In this document: in pieces, positions 1 through 6,953 of the stretch
Numbering within the stretch: the first letter of the stretch is position 1
Layout of the letters: each line of letters opens with the position of its first letter
From: an uncultured Caulobacter sp.
GTDB taxonomy: Bacteria > Pseudomonadota > Alphaproteobacteria > Caulobacterales > Caulobacteraceae
Assembly: GCA_937925635.1 (NCBI GenBank)
Contig: CALALX010000095.1
Coordinates: forward strand, 1-16,510
Direction: 5' to 3'
Length of the DNA: 16,510 bases
The notes under the pieces: generated by a model
Databases searched by the model: none
What the model saw: the letters and a program-made list of their open reading frames with translations, nothing else
What the model was told of the DNA's origin: nothing
Position numbers and translations under genes: made by a program

Positions 1-180
1 CCCCAGCCGATCCAGCGGCAGCGGCTTCGGCGCGATCTCGGCCAGATGATGCTCGCCGCGCACCTTCTCGATCGGCAGCACGGTCATGACCACGCCGCCG
101 GCCACCCAGAAAAGGACCTGGACGCCGACGATCAGGCCGATCCACTTGTGGAGCCAGGTCGCGATGCGGAGCAGGCTCAC
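1..180 (-). CDS. PepSY-associated membrane protein, N-terminal fragment (3' end outside window)
   Basis: Only the first 60 residues are in the window. They begin VSLLRIATWLHKWIGLIVG and continue as one hydrophobic helix (about residues 10-33) with a short basic, tryptophan-containing lead. This arrangement, LHxWxGLxxGxQ followed by a long helix, is typical of PepSY-associated transmembrane proteins, which sit in the inner membrane and are often linked to iron uptake or membrane redox chemistry. The GTG start at 178-180 overlaps the TGA stop of the upstream serine hydrolase gene (GTGA), so the two are probably translated in a coupled way. The frame stays open to the left edge. The function of this member is not established, and family assignment rests on the N-terminus alone. 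Confidence 0.6.
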   Translation of the reverse strand, partial: MSLLRIATWLHKWIGLIVGVQVLFWVAGGVVMTVLPIEKVRGEHHLAEIAPKPLPLDRLG

Positions 181-1199
181 AGCGCGCGCATCCGCGCGAT
201 CGCCTCGCCCACCCAGGCCTTGAGATTGTCCTTAAGGTCGAGCGGCGTGGCCCCGTGGCGGACGAAGACGAGGTCGAGGTCCGGGACGACTACCGTGTAC
301 TGACCGTCATAGCCGTTGGCCGAGAAGCTGCCCGGCCCGCCGACGCCCAGCCACCAGTGGGCGCCGTAGGGGGCGGCCGGATCGTCCTTCGAGCGCGTGC
401 GGGTGCGGGCGTAGTCGACCCAGCCCTCCGGCAGCAGACGCTCGCCGTCCCAGACGCCGTCGCGCAGATAGAGCAGGCCGAAACGCGCGAAGTCCCGCGC
501 CGTGCAGAAGCAGAAGGACGAACCGATGAAGGTCCCCGCCGCGTCGAATTTCGGGATCGGCGAGCGCATGCCGAGCGGCCCGAACAGCCGCGCGCGCATG
601 AAGGCCTCAAAGCCGGAGGCGTCGGTTTCGAGTGCGCGGGCGAGGGCGCGGGCGACGATGTTGGTCGTGCCGCTGGCGTAGCTCATGATCTCGCCCGGCG
701 GATGGATCAGCGGCTGGGCGGCGGCGTAGGCGGCGACGTCGTCCTTGCCCGAGCCGTAGAGCATCTCGATGACGTCCGAGACGTGGCCCGGCACATAGTC
801 CTCGACGAACTTCAGCCCGCTGGACATCCGCAGCAGCTGGTCGAGGGTGATCGCCGCGCGCGGGTCGCCGGGCTGCCGCCATTCCGGAACGTCGGCGGGC
901 GCGTGGATGTCCAGCTTGCCGTCGCCGACCAGCATCCCGGCCAGCGCATGGGTCATGCTCTTGGCCTTGGACCAGGACGGGAAAGTGCTTTCCGGGCCGA
1001 GGCCCTCGCCGTAGCGCTCGTAGACGATCCGCCCGCCCTGGATGACGACCACCGCGTCTGTGCGGCCGGTCGCAGCCTCGGACGCCGGGGCGAAGACAGC
1101 GTCGAGGAACGGCGCGACCGGCGAGGCGGGCCCGATCGGCCAGTCGGCGGTCGGCCAGGACGTTCCGGCGGGCTGGGCGGGGAGCGGAGGCAGGGCCAT
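177..1199 (-). CDS. Serine hydrolase of the beta-lactamase / penicillin-binding fold (class C type)
   Basis: This 340-residue protein is a beta-lactamase-related serine hydrolase. The S-x-x-K motif is S77-K-A-K80 within PSWSKAKS, giving the nucleophile serine and general base lysine; Y174-A-S fills the place of the Y-x-N motif of class C enzymes. Further family signatures are LLRMSSGL (about 122-129) and RLFGPLGM in the second half. The usual K/H-T-G motif is not obvious; a GYDGQ segment occupies that region. No signal peptide is visible, so it is probably cytoplasmic and acts on an ester or amide rather than on cell-wall peptide; true beta-lactamase activity is unlikely. I chose the ATG at 1199 because further upstream the frame runs into the inverted repeat and the antisense of the neighbouring gene. 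No Shine-Dalgarno is visible. It overlaps the PepSY gene by 4 nt. Confidence 0.82.
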   Translation of the reverse strand: MALPPLPAQPAGTSWPTADWPIGPASPVAPFLDAVFAPASEAATGRTDAVVVIQGGRIVYERYGEGLGPESTFPSWSKAKSMTHALAGMLVGDGKLDIHAPADVPEWRQPGDPRAAITLDQLLRMSSGLKFVEDYVPGHVSDVIEMLYGSGKDDVAAYAAAQPLIHPPGEIMSYASGTTNIVARALARALETDASGFEAFMRARLFGPLGMRSPIPKFDAAGTFIGSSFCFCTARDFARFGLLYLRDGVWDGERLLPEGWVDYARTRTRSKDDPAAPYGAHWWLGVGGPGSFSANGYDGQYTVVVPDLDLVFVRHGATPLDLKDNLKAWVGEAIARMRAL

Positions 1200-1214
1200 G
1201 GGGGGAGAGTGAAA

Positions 1215-1295
1215 CGAAAAAGGGGGACAGTCACTCTTTTCGCCTGCGACGCCCCGGCGAGGTTCTGCGAAAAGAGTGACTGTCCCCCTTTTTCG
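1215..1295. repeat. Perfect 29-bp inverted repeat with 23-nt centre (REP/MITE-like)
   Basis: The left arm is 1215-1243 and the right arm 1267-1295, identical in inverse complement over all 29 bases; the centre is 1244-1266. Each arm, read inward, runs CG, five A, five G, then ACAGTCACTC, TTTT and CGC. The palindrome stops abruptly on both sides. It lies between two divergent genes, 15 nt from the serine hydrolase start and 10 nt from the OsmC-like start, and the G at 1295 also begins the GGAGA ribosome binding site of the latter. Arms built around GGGGACAG(T/A)CAC resemble, from memory, short palindromes mobilised by REP-associated (Y1-type) transposases; this link is an inference. No transposase gene lies in the window. 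Confidence 0.85.
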
Positions 1296-1299
1296 GAGA
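1295..1299 (+). promoter_or_regulatory. Ribosome binding site that supports the TTG start of the OsmC-like gene
   Basis: GGAGA at 1295-1299 stands 6 nt before the TTG at 1306. The alternative upstream ATG at 1276 lies inside the right arm of the inverted repeat and would add residues encoded by the repeat (MTVPLF), so this site decides the start in favour of TTG. Confidence 0.65.
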
Positions 1300-1305
1300 T
1301 TCCCC

Positions 1306-1695
1306 TTGGCCCATGCCCACGTCGAAAGCAGCGGACCCGCCTGGGCGACCGCGATCACGACCGGCGCGCACAGCTTCGTTTCCGACGAGCCCGCCACGCT
1401 GGGCGGGGCGGACGCGGGGCCGGCGCCCTATGACCTGCTGCTGGCCAGTCTGGGCTCCTGCACGGCCATCACCCTGCGCATGTACGCGGTACGCAAGGAC
1501 TGGCCGCTGGAGGAGGTCGTCCTCGACCTGTCGCATCACCAGGAGGACGGCCGTTCGAAGATCACGCGTAAGCTCTGGCTGGAAGGCGATCTCGACGAGG
1601 CGCAGCGCGCGCGGCTGGCCGACATCGCCGAGCGGACGCCCGTGACCCTGACCCTGAAGAACGCCGCCGACATCACCACCGAGCTGCAGGCCTGA
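1306..1695 (+). CDS. OsmC family protein (single-cysteine type)
   Basis: This 129-residue protein has the OsmC core: an N-terminal strand region, then PYDLLLASLGSCTAITLRMY (about residues 41-60), which places the conserved cysteine at C52 at the start of the long central helix. Classical OsmC and Ohr proteins use two cysteines to reduce organic peroxides. Only C52 is present here, as in YhfA-like members, so peroxidase activity of the Ohr kind is uncertain and another thiol role is possible. It is expected in the cytoplasm. TTG at 1306 is preferred over ATG at 1276 because it has GGAGA 6 nt upstream and the extra residues of the longer form come from the inverted repeat. The SDR gene follows after 2 nt, so the two are surely co-transcribed. 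Confidence 0.85.
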   Translation: MAHAHVESSGPAWATAITTGAHSFVSDEPATLGGADAGPAPYDLLLASLGSCTAITLRMYAVRKDWPLEEVVLDLSHHQEDGRSKITRKLWLEGDLDEAQRARLADIAERTPVTLTLKNAADITTELQA

Positions 1696-1697
1696 TC

Positions 1698-2378
1698 ATG
1701 ACAGCGCGCATCTTCGCCATCACCGGCGGCTTCGGAATTCTCGGCCAGGCGGTCGCGCGGGCCGTGCTGGCGTCCGGTCACAGCGCCGCGTTGATCGACT
1801 CGGCGCCGGAGGGCAGGGGTCTGCCCGACGGCGTGCTGGCGCTGGGCGGCGTCGACCTGACCGACGCAGCCCAGGCGCGGGGCGCCATGGACCGCATCGC
1901 CCTCGATCTCGGCGCGCTGGATGTGCTGGTCAACGTCGCCGGCGGCTTTGTCTGGCAGACCCTGGGCGACGGCGATCCGGCGAACTGGGATCGCATGTAC
2001 CGGCTCAACACCCTGACCTGCGCCAACGCCTCGCGGGCGGCGCTGCCGCACCTGCTGGCGGCGAAGGCCGGGCGAATCGTCAGCGTCGGCGCTGGCGGCG
2101 CCGTGAAGGCCGCCGCCGGTATGGGCGCTTACGCCGCGTCCAAGGCCGGGGTGCATCGCCTGACCGAGAGCCTGGCGGAGGAAACCAAGGGGAAGATCAC
2201 CGTCAACGCCGTATTGCCCTCGATCATCGACACCCCGACCAACCGCGCCGACATGCCGGACGCCGACTTCAGCGCCTGGGTCACGCCGGACGAGGTGGCC
2301 CAGGCCATCCTCTGGCTGGCTTCGGAAGCCGCCAGCGGCGTGACCGGAGCCCTGCTGCCGGTGACAGGTCGGGTCTGA
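1698..2378 (+). CDS. Short-chain dehydrogenase/reductase (SDR) family oxidoreductase
   Basis: This 226-residue protein has a Rossmann fold. The nucleotide-binding glycine motif is T9-GGFGILG16, followed by NVAG at 79-82, N104, and the Y145-AAS-K149 active-site pair. The catalytic serine normally found 13 residues before the tyrosine is alanine (A132, in SVGAGGA), so the usual Ser-Tyr-Lys triad is incomplete. Length is slightly short for a classical SDR, and the C-terminus ends in GALLPVTGRV, a natural ending for this subgroup. It starts 2 nt after the stop of the OsmC-like gene. Substrate cannot be inferred; pairing with an OsmC protein hints at redox or detoxification work. Confidence 0.85.
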   Translation: MTARIFAITGGFGILGQAVARAVLASGHSAALIDSAPEGRGLPDGVLALGGVDLTDAAQARGAMDRIALDLGALDVLVNVAGGFVWQTLGDGDPANWDRMYRLNTLTCANASRAALPHLLAAKAGRIVSVGAGGAVKAAAGMGAYAASKAGVHRLTESLAEETKGKITVNAVLPSIIDTPTNRADMPDADFSAWVTPDEVAQAILWLASEAASGVTGALLPVTGRV

Positions 2379-2431
2379 CCCCGCAATCGGGTGATGACCA
2401 TGTCCTCCGGAGGTTGTAAGCCCGGCCCATC

Positions 2432-3076
2432 ATGAGTGAGACCGTCCAGCGCGCCCCGCGGATCTCGGAGATCCTGGCGGACATCGCCTCGCAAAAGCGG
2501 AAGACCGTTTCCGTGCGCGACGTGCTGGAAGCGTTCGGCGACCGCGCGTTCGGGGCGTTGATGTTCGTGTTCGCCGCACCGGTCGCCCTGCCGATGCCGC
2601 CCGGCGTCTCGGCCATCCTTGGCGCGCCGCTGCTGTTCATCACCTCGCAGCTGATGATCGGCCGCCGCACCCTGTGGCTCCCCAAGGTCCTGGCCGACCG
2701 GACCATGACGCGCGGCGACTTCGCCGCCCTGGTCGAGAAGCTGTCGCCCTATCTGACCTGGATCGAGCGCCGCCTGCGGCCCCGGTTGACCTTCCTCTAC
2801 AACCGCTGGCTGGACGGGGTGACCGGCCTGGTCTGCCTGGTGCTGGCGGTCATCGTCTTCCTGCCGATCCCGTTCGGCAACATGCTGCCGGCCCTGGCCA
2901 TCGCCGCCTTCGGCCTGGGCATCGCCGAGCGCGACGGCTTGCTGGGCCTGTTCGGCGGGGTGGCGACGACCATCAGCCTGTCGGTGCTGGCGCTGCTGTC
3001 GGGCGCGATGATCGCGGCGGCGGCCACCTTCGTGAAGGTGCTGGCGGCGACGCTCGAGAACGTCTGGCCGTTCTGA
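2432..3076 (+). CDS. exoD: ExoD family (exopolysaccharide synthesis) membrane protein
   Basis: This 214-residue protein matches the ExoD family, named for a Sinorhizobium gene needed for normal exopolysaccharide production and alkali tolerance. A soluble N-terminal part (1-35, with SVRDVLEAFGDRAFGALMF following) leads into a hydrophobic segment with PVALPMPPGVSAILGAPLLF, and after a basic central stretch (IERRLRPRLTFLYNRW) come two or three membrane segments between about 127 and 208. It is expected in the inner membrane; the biochemical activity of the family is unknown. The gene lies 53 nt after the SDR. An in-frame stop at 2417-2419 limits the start to ATG 2432, although the nearest strong purine box, GGAGG at 2409-2413, is 18 nt away, an unusually long spacing. 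Confidence 0.85.
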   Translation: MSETVQRAPRISEILADIASQKRKTVSVRDVLEAFGDRAFGALMFVFAAPVALPMPPGVSAILGAPLLFITSQLMIGRRTLWLPKVLADRTMTRGDFAALVEKLSPYLTWIERRLRPRLTFLYNRWLDGVTGLVCLVLAVIVFLPIPFGNMLPALAIAAFGLGIAERDGLLGLFGGVATTISLSVLALLSGAMIAAAATFVKVLAATLENVWPF

Positions 3077-3086
3077 GGCCCTGCGT

Positions 3087-3183
3087 CCTTCGACACGGCG
3101 CTGCGCGGCCGCTCAGGATGACCTGGTCAGAACGCTATCCACCTACGTCATGGTGGGCAGCGCCGCAGGCGCGTGTCGAACCA
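3087..3183. repeat. Imperfect intergenic inverted repeat, CTTCGACACG type
   Basis: The left arm (about 3087-3123) begins CCTTCGACACG and ends CTCAGGATGACC; the right arm (about 3148-3183), read in inverse complement, begins CCTGGTTCGACACG and ends near CCACCATGACG. TTCGACACG (3089-3097) and its complement (3172-3180) match perfectly, with looser pairing further in. Similar CTTCGACACG...CTCAGGATGA palindromes are scattered between genes in many alphaproteobacterial genomes; that is from general knowledge. It occupies nearly all of the convergent gap between exoD and the flavin monooxygenase and may act as a two-way terminator for both. Confidence 0.6.
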
Positions 3184-3191
3184 GGCGGTGA

Positions 3192-4646
3192 TCAGGCCAC
3201 CTCGTAGTCCTCCAGCGCTGGCTCGCGCATCAGCCGGCGGTAGGTCTTGGTGTCGCCCGACCAGTTGTTGGTGATCTTGCCCGAGGCGGTCTTGTACCAG
3301 CTGGAGCAGGACCCGGCCCAGGCGGTGTCGGCCAGATCGCGCTGGAGCTGGGCGTTGAAGCGGGCGTGGGCGGCGGGCTTGACCGCCAGCGCCTTTGCGC
3401 CGCGCGCCTTGAGCGCCTTCATCGCCTGCACGACGTAGTCCGCCTGCGCCTCGATCATCACGATGATCGAGTTGTGACCAAGGTTGGTGTTCGGCCCGTA
3501 CAGTAGGAACAGGTTTGGGAAGCCGGCGACCGTGACGCCGAGATAGGCCTCGGCCCCGTCCTTCCAGGCCTCGGCCAGAGCGGCGCCGCCGGCGCCGACG
3601 ATCTCGATCGGGGCGATGAAGTCGGTGGTGATGAAGCCGGTGCCATAGACCAGCACGTCGCAGGCGTGTTCGGCGCCGTCGGCGGTGCGCACGCCATTCG
3701 GCGTGATCTCCTGTACGGCCTCGGTGACCAGCTCGACGTTGTCGCGCGCCAGCGCCTGGTAATAATCGTCCGACACCAGGATCCGCTTGCAGCCGATCGG
3801 GTAATCCGGCGTCAGCTTGGCCTTCAGCTCGGGGTCCTTGATGGTGTCGTCGAGGTACTTCAGCGCCAGTTTCTTGAAATTCTCCGCCGACTTGGTGCCG
3901 GTCTTGAAGGCCTGGAAGCGCAGGTCCATCATCTTCCAGGTGAACCAGCGCAGGGCGCGGTCGGTGAAGGGCAGGGTGCGGAACAGCCACTTCTCGAAGG
4001 CGCTGAAGGGACGATCGAGGCGTGGCACGATGTAGTTCGGCGTGCGCTGGAAGATGACGACCTTGCCGGCGTCCTTGGCGATCTCCGGGATGTACTGGAT
4101 GGCGCTGGCCCCGGCCCCGATGCAGCCGACGATCTTGCCCGTCAGGTCGATGTCGTGTCGCCAGCGGGCCGAGTGCCAGCTGTCGCCGGTGAAGGTCTCG
4201 CGGCCGGGGATGCCGGCGTAGCCGGGCTTGTTGAGTTGACCGAGGCCCGAGACCAGCACCGGCGCGCTCAGCGTCTCGCCGCCCTTCAGCGTCACCATCC
4301 AGCGACCCGCCGCCGCGTTCCAGACGGCCTTCTCGACCTCGGCGTTGAAGCGGAACAGCGGCGTGACGCCGAACTGGTCGGCGACCCGTTCCATGTAGGC
4401 GCGGATCTCCGGTTGCGGCGAGTAGGCCCGGCTCCAGTCCGGATTGAGCGCGAACGAGAGGGAATAAAGCCGCGAGGGAACGTCGCAGCAGGCGCCGGGG
4501 TAGGTATTGTCGCGCCAGGTGCCGCCGATGCGGTCGCCCTTCTCAAGCACCACCAGATTGCCGAACCCGGCCGCCTTGAGCTTGATGGCGGCGGTCAGCC
4601 CGCCGAATCCCGCGCCGATGATGATGGCGTCCAGCTCGCCGCTCAT
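3192..4646 (-). CDS. Flavin-containing monooxygenase, Baeyer-Villiger type
   Basis: This 484-residue enzyme is a class B flavoprotein monooxygenase that uses FAD, NADPH and oxygen. The FAD motif is G11-AGFGG16; GGTWRDNTYPGACCD (41-55) is the usual second flavin signature; the Baeyer-Villiger fingerprint F-x-G-x-x-x-H-x-x-x-W is met exactly by F152-TGDSWHSAR-W162. A second nucleotide motif GAGASA (177-182) would bind NADPH. Late in the protein, LLYGPNTNLGHNSI is typical of family members that act on cyclic ketones, steroids or long-chain ketones. I chose ATG 4646; a GTG at 4673 would add nine residues and has no better ribosome binding site. The gene stands alone, divergent from the EF-G-like gene. 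Substrate unknown. Confidence 0.88.
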   Translation of the reverse strand: MSGELDAIIIGAGFGGLTAAIKLKAAGFGNLVVLEKGDRIGGTWRDNTYPGACCDVPSRLYSLSFALNPDWSRAYSPQPEIRAYMERVADQFGVTPLFRFNAEVEKAVWNAAAGRWMVTLKGGETLSAPVLVSGLGQLNKPGYAGIPGRETFTGDSWHSARWRHDIDLTGKIVGCIGAGASAIQYIPEIAKDAGKVVIFQRTPNYIVPRLDRPFSAFEKWLFRTLPFTDRALRWFTWKMMDLRFQAFKTGTKSAENFKKLALKYLDDTIKDPELKAKLTPDYPIGCKRILVSDDYYQALARDNVELVTEAVQEITPNGVRTADGAEHACDVLVYGTGFITTDFIAPIEIVGAGGAALAEAWKDGAEAYLGVTVAGFPNLFLLYGPNTNLGHNSIIVMIEAQADYVVQAMKALKARGAKALAVKPAAHARFNAQLQRDLADTAWAGSCSSWYKTASGKITNNWSGDTKTYRRLMREPALEDYEVA

Positions 4647-4707
4647 GCCTGTCGTTACCCCCGTGCGTTTCACGAACTATTGCGCAGCGCCGGGGATGGG
4701 AAAAGCC

Positions 4708-4720
4708 TGACCTGAGGTCA
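4708..4720. promoter_or_regulatory. Palindrome TGACCT-G-AGGTCA, possible operator
   Basis: A 13-base site with perfect 6-base arms and a single central base lies in the 202-nt divergent gap between the monooxygenase (start 4646) and the EF-G-like gene (start 4849). It is 61 nt upstream of the monooxygenase ATG, a natural position for a repressor or activator site of that gene. No regulator is encoded next to it, so the partner is unknown. Confidence 0.35.
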
Positions 4721-4801
4721 CTTCGACTTGCGGTCCCCGCGTGGCGGGTGTGGAGTGATTTCGACGACCGCGGATCGCGCGGCGTCCTCAAACGAAAAGA
4801 C

Positions 4802-4825
4802 GCGGCGAGGCCGCGGTCTCGCCGC
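4802..4825 (+). promoter_or_regulatory. Hairpin in the leader of the EF-G-like gene
   Basis: GCGGCGAG (4802-4809) pairs perfectly with CTCGCCGC (4818-4825), giving an 8-bp GC-rich stem with an 8-nt loop. It ends 11 nt before the ribosome binding site GGGAGA (4837-4842). No T-run follows, so it is not a normal terminator; it could shape translation or mRNA stability. It may also be chance in GC-rich DNA. Confidence 0.3.
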
Positions 4826-4848
4826 CATCGAATGGTGGGAGAACCAAC

Positions 4849-6879
4849 ATGCCAGTCAGGAAATCGGGCGCGGTTCGGGCGATCGCCTTGGTCGGCCCGA
4901 ACGGCGCCGGCAAGACTACCCTCTTCGAGGCCCTGCTCCATGCCGCCGGCGCGACCGAACGCCAGGGCGTGGTCGGCCAGTCCGGCAGCATCGGCGACGC
5001 CTCGCCCGAGGCGAAGGCCGCCGGGCAGAGCGTCGAGATGAACCTCGCCAACTTCGAATTCATGGGCGATCGCTACGCGCTGATCGACGCACCCGGCTCG
5101 GTGGAGTTCCGCGCCGACGCGGACTTCGCCCTGCCGGCCGTCGACCTCGCCGTCGTGGTGATCGATCCCGATCCCGACAAGGCGATCCTGGTCCAGCCGT
5201 GGCTGCGCGAGCTTGAGCGCCTGGGCGTGCCCCGCGCCATCTTCGTGAACAAGATCGACCAGGCCTGCGGCCACGTCGATGAACTGCTCCAGGCGCTGGC
5301 GCCGGTCAGCGGCGCGCCGCTGGTCGCCCGGCAGCTGCCGATTTGGAAGGACGAACATGTCGCCGGCTTCATCGACCTGGCCCTGGAGCGCGCCTTCGTC
5401 TACCGGCCGGGCAAGCCCTCCGAGCAGGTCGAACTTCCGGCCGACCTGAAGGACGAGGAAGCCGCCGCCCGCTTCCACATGCTCGAACAGATGGCCGACT
5501 TCGACGATGGCCTGATGGAGCTGCTGCTCGGCGATGAGACGCCCAGCCAGGACACCGTGTTCGCCGACATCGTCGCCGAGACCCGCGCGGCCCAGATCAC
5601 CCCGGTCTTCTTCGGCGCTGCTTCGACCCGCAACGGCGTCGGCCGGCTGCTCAAGTCGCTGCGCCACGATACGCCCGAGCCGGAAGTCGCCGCCGCGCGG
5701 CTGGGCGCGGACAAGCCATCCGCCTATGCGCTCAAGGCCAGCCACGCCGGCCAGGCCGGCAAGATGACCTGGGCCCGGGTGTTCGGCGCTCCGCTTGCCG
5801 ACGGCTCGGACCTGATCCTGCCCGACGGGGAGAAGAACCGCATCAGCGGCGTCTTCTCGGTGATGGGTCAGGCCACGAAGAAGACCGCCTCGGCCGACGT
5901 CGGCGACGTCGTGGCGCTGGGCAAGCTGGAGACGGCCAGGGCCGGCGACCTGATGACGGCTTCCGGCGCCGCGGCGGCGAAGTCAGCGCCCTCGCCGCGC
6001 CCGCCGGTGTACGAGCTGGCCATCGCCACAAGGGACCGGAAGGACGATGTGCGGCTGTCCGGCGCCTTGCAGAAGCTGCTGGAGGAGGATCGCGGCCTGT
6101 CGCTGGTCCAGGACGCGGCGCTGCACGAGATGCGCTTGCGCGGCCAGGGCGAGGCGCATTTGCGCGTGGCGCTCGAGCGGCTTCGGCGCCGCTACCAGGT
6201 CGACGTCGCCAGCCATACCCCAGCGACGCCCTACAAGGAGACCATCCGCAAGGCCGTCTCGCAGCGGGGTCGACACAAGAAGCAGACCGGCGGTCATGGC
6301 CAGTTCGGCGACGTGCTGCTGGAGATCCGGCCTCTGGCCCGGGGCGAGGGCTTCCAGTTCAACGATCGGATCACGGGCGGCGTGGTGCCCAAGCAGTGGA
6401 TTCCGGCCGTCGAGCAGGGGGTGCGCGACGCCATGGAGAAGGGGCCGCTGGGCTTCCCCGTCGTGGATGTCGCCGTGACCCTGGTCGACGGCTCCTGGCA
6501 CCCGGTGGACAGCTCCGAAATGGCCTTCCGCACGGCCGGCCGCATCGGCATGAGCGAAGGCCTGGCCCAGGCCTCGCCGATCCTGCTGGAGCCGGTGGAG
6601 AAACTGGTCATTCACGCGCCCAGCGCCGCGACCGCGCGGATCACCTCGTCGATTTCCAACAAGCGCGGCCAGATCCTCGGCTTCGACGCCCGCGAGGGCT
6701 GGCCCGGCTGGGACAGCATCGAGATCTACATGCCGCATGACGAACGCCAGGACTTCATCATGGACCTGAGGTCCATGACCCAGGGCCTGGGCGGGTTCGA
6801 ATACGCCTTCGATCACATGGTGGAGCTCTCGGGCCGAAAGGCCGAGGAGATCAGCCAGAAGGCGAGGGCGGCCGCCTGA
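4849..6879 (+). CDS. Elongation factor G-like GTPase (EF-G paralogue) with altered catalytic motifs
   Basis: This 676-residue protein has the EF-G layout: GTPase domain (about 1-260), domain II (about 285-370), then domains III-V, with KKQTGGHGQFGDV, VDSSEMAF and NKRGQILGF as recognisable late signatures. The P-loop is G16-PNGAGKT23 and the base-specificity motif N134-KID137. Two key places differ from working EF-G: the DTPGH motif is D80-APGS84, so the catalytic histidine is serine, and the RGITI switch I motif is replaced by A58-GQSV62, with S61 where the Mg-binding threonine should be. It resembles the EF-G-like paralogues found beside the housekeeping fusA in many bacteria. It is not in a ribosomal-protein operon, so it is not fusA itself. 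ATG 4849 has GGGAGA 6 nt upstream. It may hydrolyse GTP slowly or use a different activation mode. Confidence 0.88.
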   Translation: MPVRKSGAVRAIALVGPNGAGKTTLFEALLHAAGATERQGVVGQSGSIGDASPEAKAAGQSVEMNLANFEFMGDRYALIDAPGSVEFRADADFALPAVDLAVVVIDPDPDKAILVQPWLRELERLGVPRAIFVNKIDQACGHVDELLQALAPVSGAPLVARQLPIWKDEHVAGFIDLALERAFVYRPGKPSEQVELPADLKDEEAAARFHMLEQMADFDDGLMELLLGDETPSQDTVFADIVAETRAAQITPVFFGAASTRNGVGRLLKSLRHDTPEPEVAAARLGADKPSAYALKASHAGQAGKMTWARVFGAPLADGSDLILPDGEKNRISGVFSVMGQATKKTASADVGDVVALGKLETARAGDLMTASGAAAAKSAPSPRPPVYELAIATRDRKDDVRLSGALQKLLEEDRGLSLVQDAALHEMRLRGQGEAHLRVALERLRRRYQVDVASHTPATPYKETIRKAVSQRGRHKKQTGGHGQFGDVLLEIRPLARGEGFQFNDRITGGVVPKQWIPAVEQGVRDAMEKGPLGFPVVDVAVTLVDGSWHPVDSSEMAFRTAGRIGMSEGLAQASPILLEPVEKLVIHAPSAATARITSSISNKRGQILGFDAREGWPGWDSIEIYMPHDERQDFIMDLRSMTQGLGGFEYAFDHMVELSGRKAEEISQKARAAA

Positions 6880-6904
6880 GGCGGGCGACCGCCCTCTGAG
6901 CGTT

Positions 6905-6944
6905 GGAGCCCCGGTCCGGAGGGTGTCTGGTCCGGGGAGCCTCC
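6905..6944. terminator. GC-rich hairpin between convergent genes, probable two-way terminator
   Basis: GGAG (6905-6908) plus CCCCGG (6909-6914) pair with CCGGGG (6932-6937) and CTCC (6941-6944); CC (6916-6917) and GG (6929-6930) continue the stem past one T/T mismatch, leaving an 11-nt loop. It sits 25 nt after the EF-G-like stop and 9 nt after the end of the Crp/Fnr gene, which is transcribed towards it. No T-run follows in either direction, so intrinsic termination would be weak; the position is the main argument. Confidence 0.45.
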
Positions 6945-6953
6945 AGGCTCTGA

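Noticed and set aside
177..1199. True class C beta-lactamase
   Set aside because: No signal peptide, no KTG motif and an altered YxN; it fits the broad serine hydrolase family better.
255..1433. Long plus-strand open frame opposite the serine hydrolase gene
   Set aside because: Its translation is rich in Arg, Gly, Ala and Asp with no domain pattern, and the opposite strand carries a clear beta-lactamase fold. High GC content removes stop codons in such antisense frames.
2371..2381. GGGTC-T-GACCC palindrome at the SDR stop codon, possible repeat
   Set aside because: It is short and the encoded C-terminus (PVTGRV) is normal for the family, so the bases are explained by coding.
2400..2435. Eleven-codon frame (MSSGGCKPGPS) overlapping the exoD start by ATGA, possible leader peptide
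   Set aside because: The overlap is neat, but there is no convincing ribosome site, no run of regulatory codons and no attenuator structure after it.
4543..5745. 400-codon minus-strand open frame spanning the monooxygenase N-terminus and the EF-G-like gene
   Set aside because: It crosses a divergent promoter region and runs antisense to the EF-G GTPase motifs; composition is that of a shadow frame.
4849..6879. Possible ribosome-protection (TetM-type) resistance protein
   Set aside because: The late signatures and length fit EF-G-like paralogues better, and there is no resistance-gene context.
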